The translations under genes were made by a program, and so were the position numbers. DNA of 16,433 nucleotides from Oceanospirillaceae bacterium (GTDB taxonomy: Bacteria; Pseudomonadota; Gammaproteobacteria; Pseudomonadales; Balneatricaceae): contig DNNY01000035.1 of NCBI GenBank assembly GCA_003497765.1, positions 1 through 16,433 of the forward strand. The letters run 5' to 3'. The notes beneath the pieces were generated by a model. It searched no databases. It saw nothing but the letters and a program-made list of their open reading frames with translations, and was not told the DNA's origin. Below are positions 14,868 to 16,433 of the stretch, one piece after another (position 1 is the first letter of the stretch; each line of letters begins with the position of its first letter).

Positions 14868-15491
14868 ATGTCTGTGGAACAACCAGATATGCCAGAGTTA
14901 AAAATTGAGTCCGGTTCCGGTGCGGAGACCAATGTTGAACCATTAAAGCTGGGGCAGCGATTACGGGAAATTCGTAAGAATATGCAGTTAACTCTGGAAG
15001 AGGCTAGCCAGAAAACAGGCTTGGCAAGATCAACTCTCTCGAAGATTGAAAACGAGCAAATATCACCCACATTTACCGCCGTACAAAAGCTTGCCCATGG
15101 CTTAAATATTGATATCCCCCAGTTGTTTGCTGCACCTAAAAATGCCATGGCTTCTGGCCGCCGCGTTTTGACCAGAGCTGGCGATGGCACTAGCCATCCT
15201 ACCAGTACCTATGAGCATGAGCTGTTATGTACCGAGCTTGCCAATAAGCGCATGATTCCGTTTAAAACGCGGGTGCGGGCCCGAAGCTTTGACGACTTTT
15301 CTGACTGGGTGCGTCATGAGGGCGAAGAGTTTCTTTTGGTGCTTGAAGGTGAGGTGGCTTTATACACTGAATTTTACGAGCCCATTGCCCTTCAGGAGGG
15401 TGATAGTATGTACTATGACGCCAATATGGGACATGGCTTGATTAGTCTCTCTAACCAAGATGCCTTGGTCTTATGGGTGGTGGCTCGTTAA
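14868..15491 (+). CDS. XRE-family regulator with C-terminal cupin domain, candidate regulator of gcv genes
   Basis: This encodes 207 aa. An XRE helix-turn-helix spans about 28-87 (LGQRLREIRKNMQLTLEEASQKTGLARSTLSKIENEQ), split here from a small cupin at about 125-205 with HEGEEFLLVLEGEV and a later GHG (188-190). XRE-cupin proteins are usually ligand-responsive repressors of nearby amino-acid or amine catabolism genes. AGGAG 7 nt before the ATG sets the start. It lies between divergent gcvH-gcvP and gcvT, and its flanks carry two copies of one palindrome, so control of glycine cleavage with glycine or serine as effector is a good inference. The cupin shows only part of the usual metal-ligand set, so a metal-free ligand pocket is possible. 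The first 25 residues are an acidic tail of unknown role. Confidence 0.85.
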   Translation: MSVEQPDMPELKIESGSGAETNVEPLKLGQRLREIRKNMQLTLEEASQKTGLARSTLSKIENEQISPTFTAVQKLAHGLNIDIPQLFAAPKNAMASGRRVLTRAGDGTSHPTSTYEHELLCTELANKRMIPFKTRVRARSFDDFSDWVRHEGEEFLLVLEGEVALYTEFYEPIALQEGDSMYYDANMGHGLISLSNQDALVLWVVAR

Positions 15492-15557
15492 GCAGCTAAG
15501 GCACTTAATTTAACTGTCTCGCCAGATCACTCTCTTTGTATTATGGGCTGTAAAATA

Positions 15558-15571
15558 CCCCAACATTGGGG
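15558..15571. terminator. Weak hairpin after the XRE-cupin gene
   Basis: CCCCAA and TTGGGG flank a CA centre, so in RNA about 5 bp with a 4-nt loop would form. A T-rich run (TATTTTAC) follows only on the minus strand. It may reduce read-through between the regulator and gcvT, but is not convincing. Confidence 0.3.
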
Positions 15572-15632
15572 AGTCTATTGGTAAATTTGACCTGTTTGCA
15601 AAGATACTCCGCATAATTTTTATTAAGAAAAT

Positions 15633-15661
15633 TTGTTTCCTATTGGAAACTTCCCTATAAT
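15633..15661 (+). promoter_or_regulatory. gcvT promoter with operator in its spacer
   Basis: A consensus -10 TATAAT (15656-15661) is 17 bp downstream of a poor -35, TTGTTT (15633-15638). The palindrome GTTTCC-TATT-GGAAAC (15635-15650) fills the spacer between them, the classic position for a repressor that blocks RNA polymerase. The start would be near 15668, leaving a leader of about 75 nt with no recognisable riboswitch. Confidence 0.75.
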
Positions 15662-15743
15662 CGCCCCTCAATATAGCAATTAACCACTGACGATCTATCC
15701 TTAAAGTTTGTCAGAATGGATGTAAATATTATGAGGGGGCCTT

Positions 15744-16433
15744 ATGTCTGATAGTCTGTTAATTACTCCTTTCCATACAATGCACAAGGATGCTGGCGCT
15801 AAAATGGTACCCTTTGCTGGTTATGATATGCCAGTTCAATATACCCTTGGGGTGAAACAAGAGCATCTCCATTGCCGAGCAGCGGCAGGCTTATTTGATG
15901 TCTCCCATATGGGTCAGTTAAAGTTTACTGGTCCCTCAGTAGAAGCTGTCGCTTTGGCTCTTGAGTCCCTCATTCCAGCTAATTTTTTAGATTTGCCTGA
16001 AGGTCGTCAGCGTTATGGTATGTTTACCAATGCTCAGGGTGGCATTATGGATGACTTGATGGTGACGCGCCTAGAAGATGGCTTTTATATGGTGGTTAAT
16101 GCCGCCTGTAAAGCGCAGGATATTGAGCACCTGCGCGCTAATTTGCCTGCCGATATTGAAATGCAGGAGCTTGACGACCGAGCATTACTTGCCTTGCAGG
16201 GCCCCATGGCCGTTCAGGTGCTTGCTCGTTTGGCACCAGAAGTGTCAAGCATGCGTTTTATGGATGGACAACCAGTAAGTATCTTAGGCCATGATTGCTT
16301 TGTTGGTCGGGCGGGTTATACCGGTGAGGATGGCGTTGAAATTTCTGTGCCTAATGATCGTGCTGAGGCTTTAGCAGCCGCCCTTGTTGCCTTTGATGAA
16401 GTAGAGCGGATTGGGCTCGGAGCGAGGGCTTCT
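15744..16433 (+). CDS. gcvT: Aminomethyltransferase, T protein of glycine cleavage, 3' part outside window
   Basis: This is the first 230 residues of the T protein, which takes the aminomethyl group from the H protein and makes 5,10-methylene-tetrahydrofolate plus ammonia. Family marks are TPFHTMHKDAGAKMVPFAGYDMPVQY near the start, DVSHMGQ (52-58), GGIMDDLMV (99-107) with the catalytic Asp at about 103, and GRAGYTGEDGVEI (188-200). GLGARAS, at the window edge, begins the folate-binding part. GAGGGGG upstream sets the ATG at 15744. It is separated from gcvH-gcvP by the regulator and runs in the opposite direction to them, and has its own operator-bearing promoter. Confidence 0.97.
   Translation, partial: MSDSLLITPFHTMHKDAGAKMVPFAGYDMPVQYTLGVKQEHLHCRAAAGLFDVSHMGQLKFTGPSVEAVALALESLIPANFLDLPEGRQRYGMFTNAQGGIMDDLMVTRLEDGFYMVVNAACKAQDIEHLRANLPADIEMQELDDRALLALQGPMAVQVLARLAPEVSSMRFMDGQPVSILGHDCFVGRAGYTGEDGVEISVPNDRAEALAAALVAFDEVERIGLGARAS

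Noticed and set aside
15492..15743. Glycine riboswitch upstream of gcvT (also looked for upstream of gcvH)
   Set aside because: The predicted leader is only about 75 nt and no conserved glycine aptamer core was recognised; a palindromic operator offers a simpler explanation.

Overview
The window looks like chromosome of a gammaproteobacterium, probably a marine one (for example a Cellvibrionales-like lineage). This is inferred from the gcvT / gcvH-gcvP arrangement, a Glu-Gly-Cys-Leu tRNA operon with encoded CCA ends, a Bcr/CflA-type MFS transporter and moderately AT-rich DNA. No integrase, transposase, CRISPR array or phage gene was seen.

Layout. 1-553 (minus): 5' part of a PLP-dependent threonine/serine dehydratase, with a perfect 14-bp palindrome just upstream of its start. 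554-2019: three small genes, namely a basic hypothetical protein, a compact HExxH protein resembling the core of MtfA (M90) peptidases, and a DUF1127 protein with a cysteine-rich tail. A long inverted repeat lies between the last two. 2020-2671 is mostly non-coding and ends in a near-consensus promoter for the tRNA operon at 2672-3018. 3178-4088 holds small hypothetical genes on the minus strand.

4222-8019 is the least explained part. It encodes three paralogous proteins of about 285-301 aa on the minus strand (4222-5079, 5251-6105, 7114-8019). I read each as carrying two divergent XRE/lambda-repressor-like helix-turn-helix segments. A plus-strand alpha/beta-hydrolase at 6152-6988, most like RhlA/PhaG acyltransferases, sits among them. 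Its start is only 46 bp from the divergent start of the second paralog. I do not recognise the paralog family.

8256-11207: a group II PLP-dependent decarboxylase (minus) diverges from a Bcr/CflA-type MFS efflux protein (plus). A short ORF overlaps the start of the MFS gene.

11269-16433 is a glycine-cleavage locus. gcvH and gcvP run on the minus strand; a divergent XRE-cupin regulator and then gcvT (cut by the window end) run on the plus strand. Two near-identical palindromes (arms TTTCC and GGAAA, 4-bp centre) lie in the gcvH/regulator intergenic region and over the gcvT promoter. The inference is that the XRE-cupin protein is the local regulator of the cleavage system. No glycine riboswitch was recognised. 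The cleavage enzymes and the dehydratase at the left edge both belong to glycine/serine/threonine catabolism, but nothing in the window shows that they are co-regulated.
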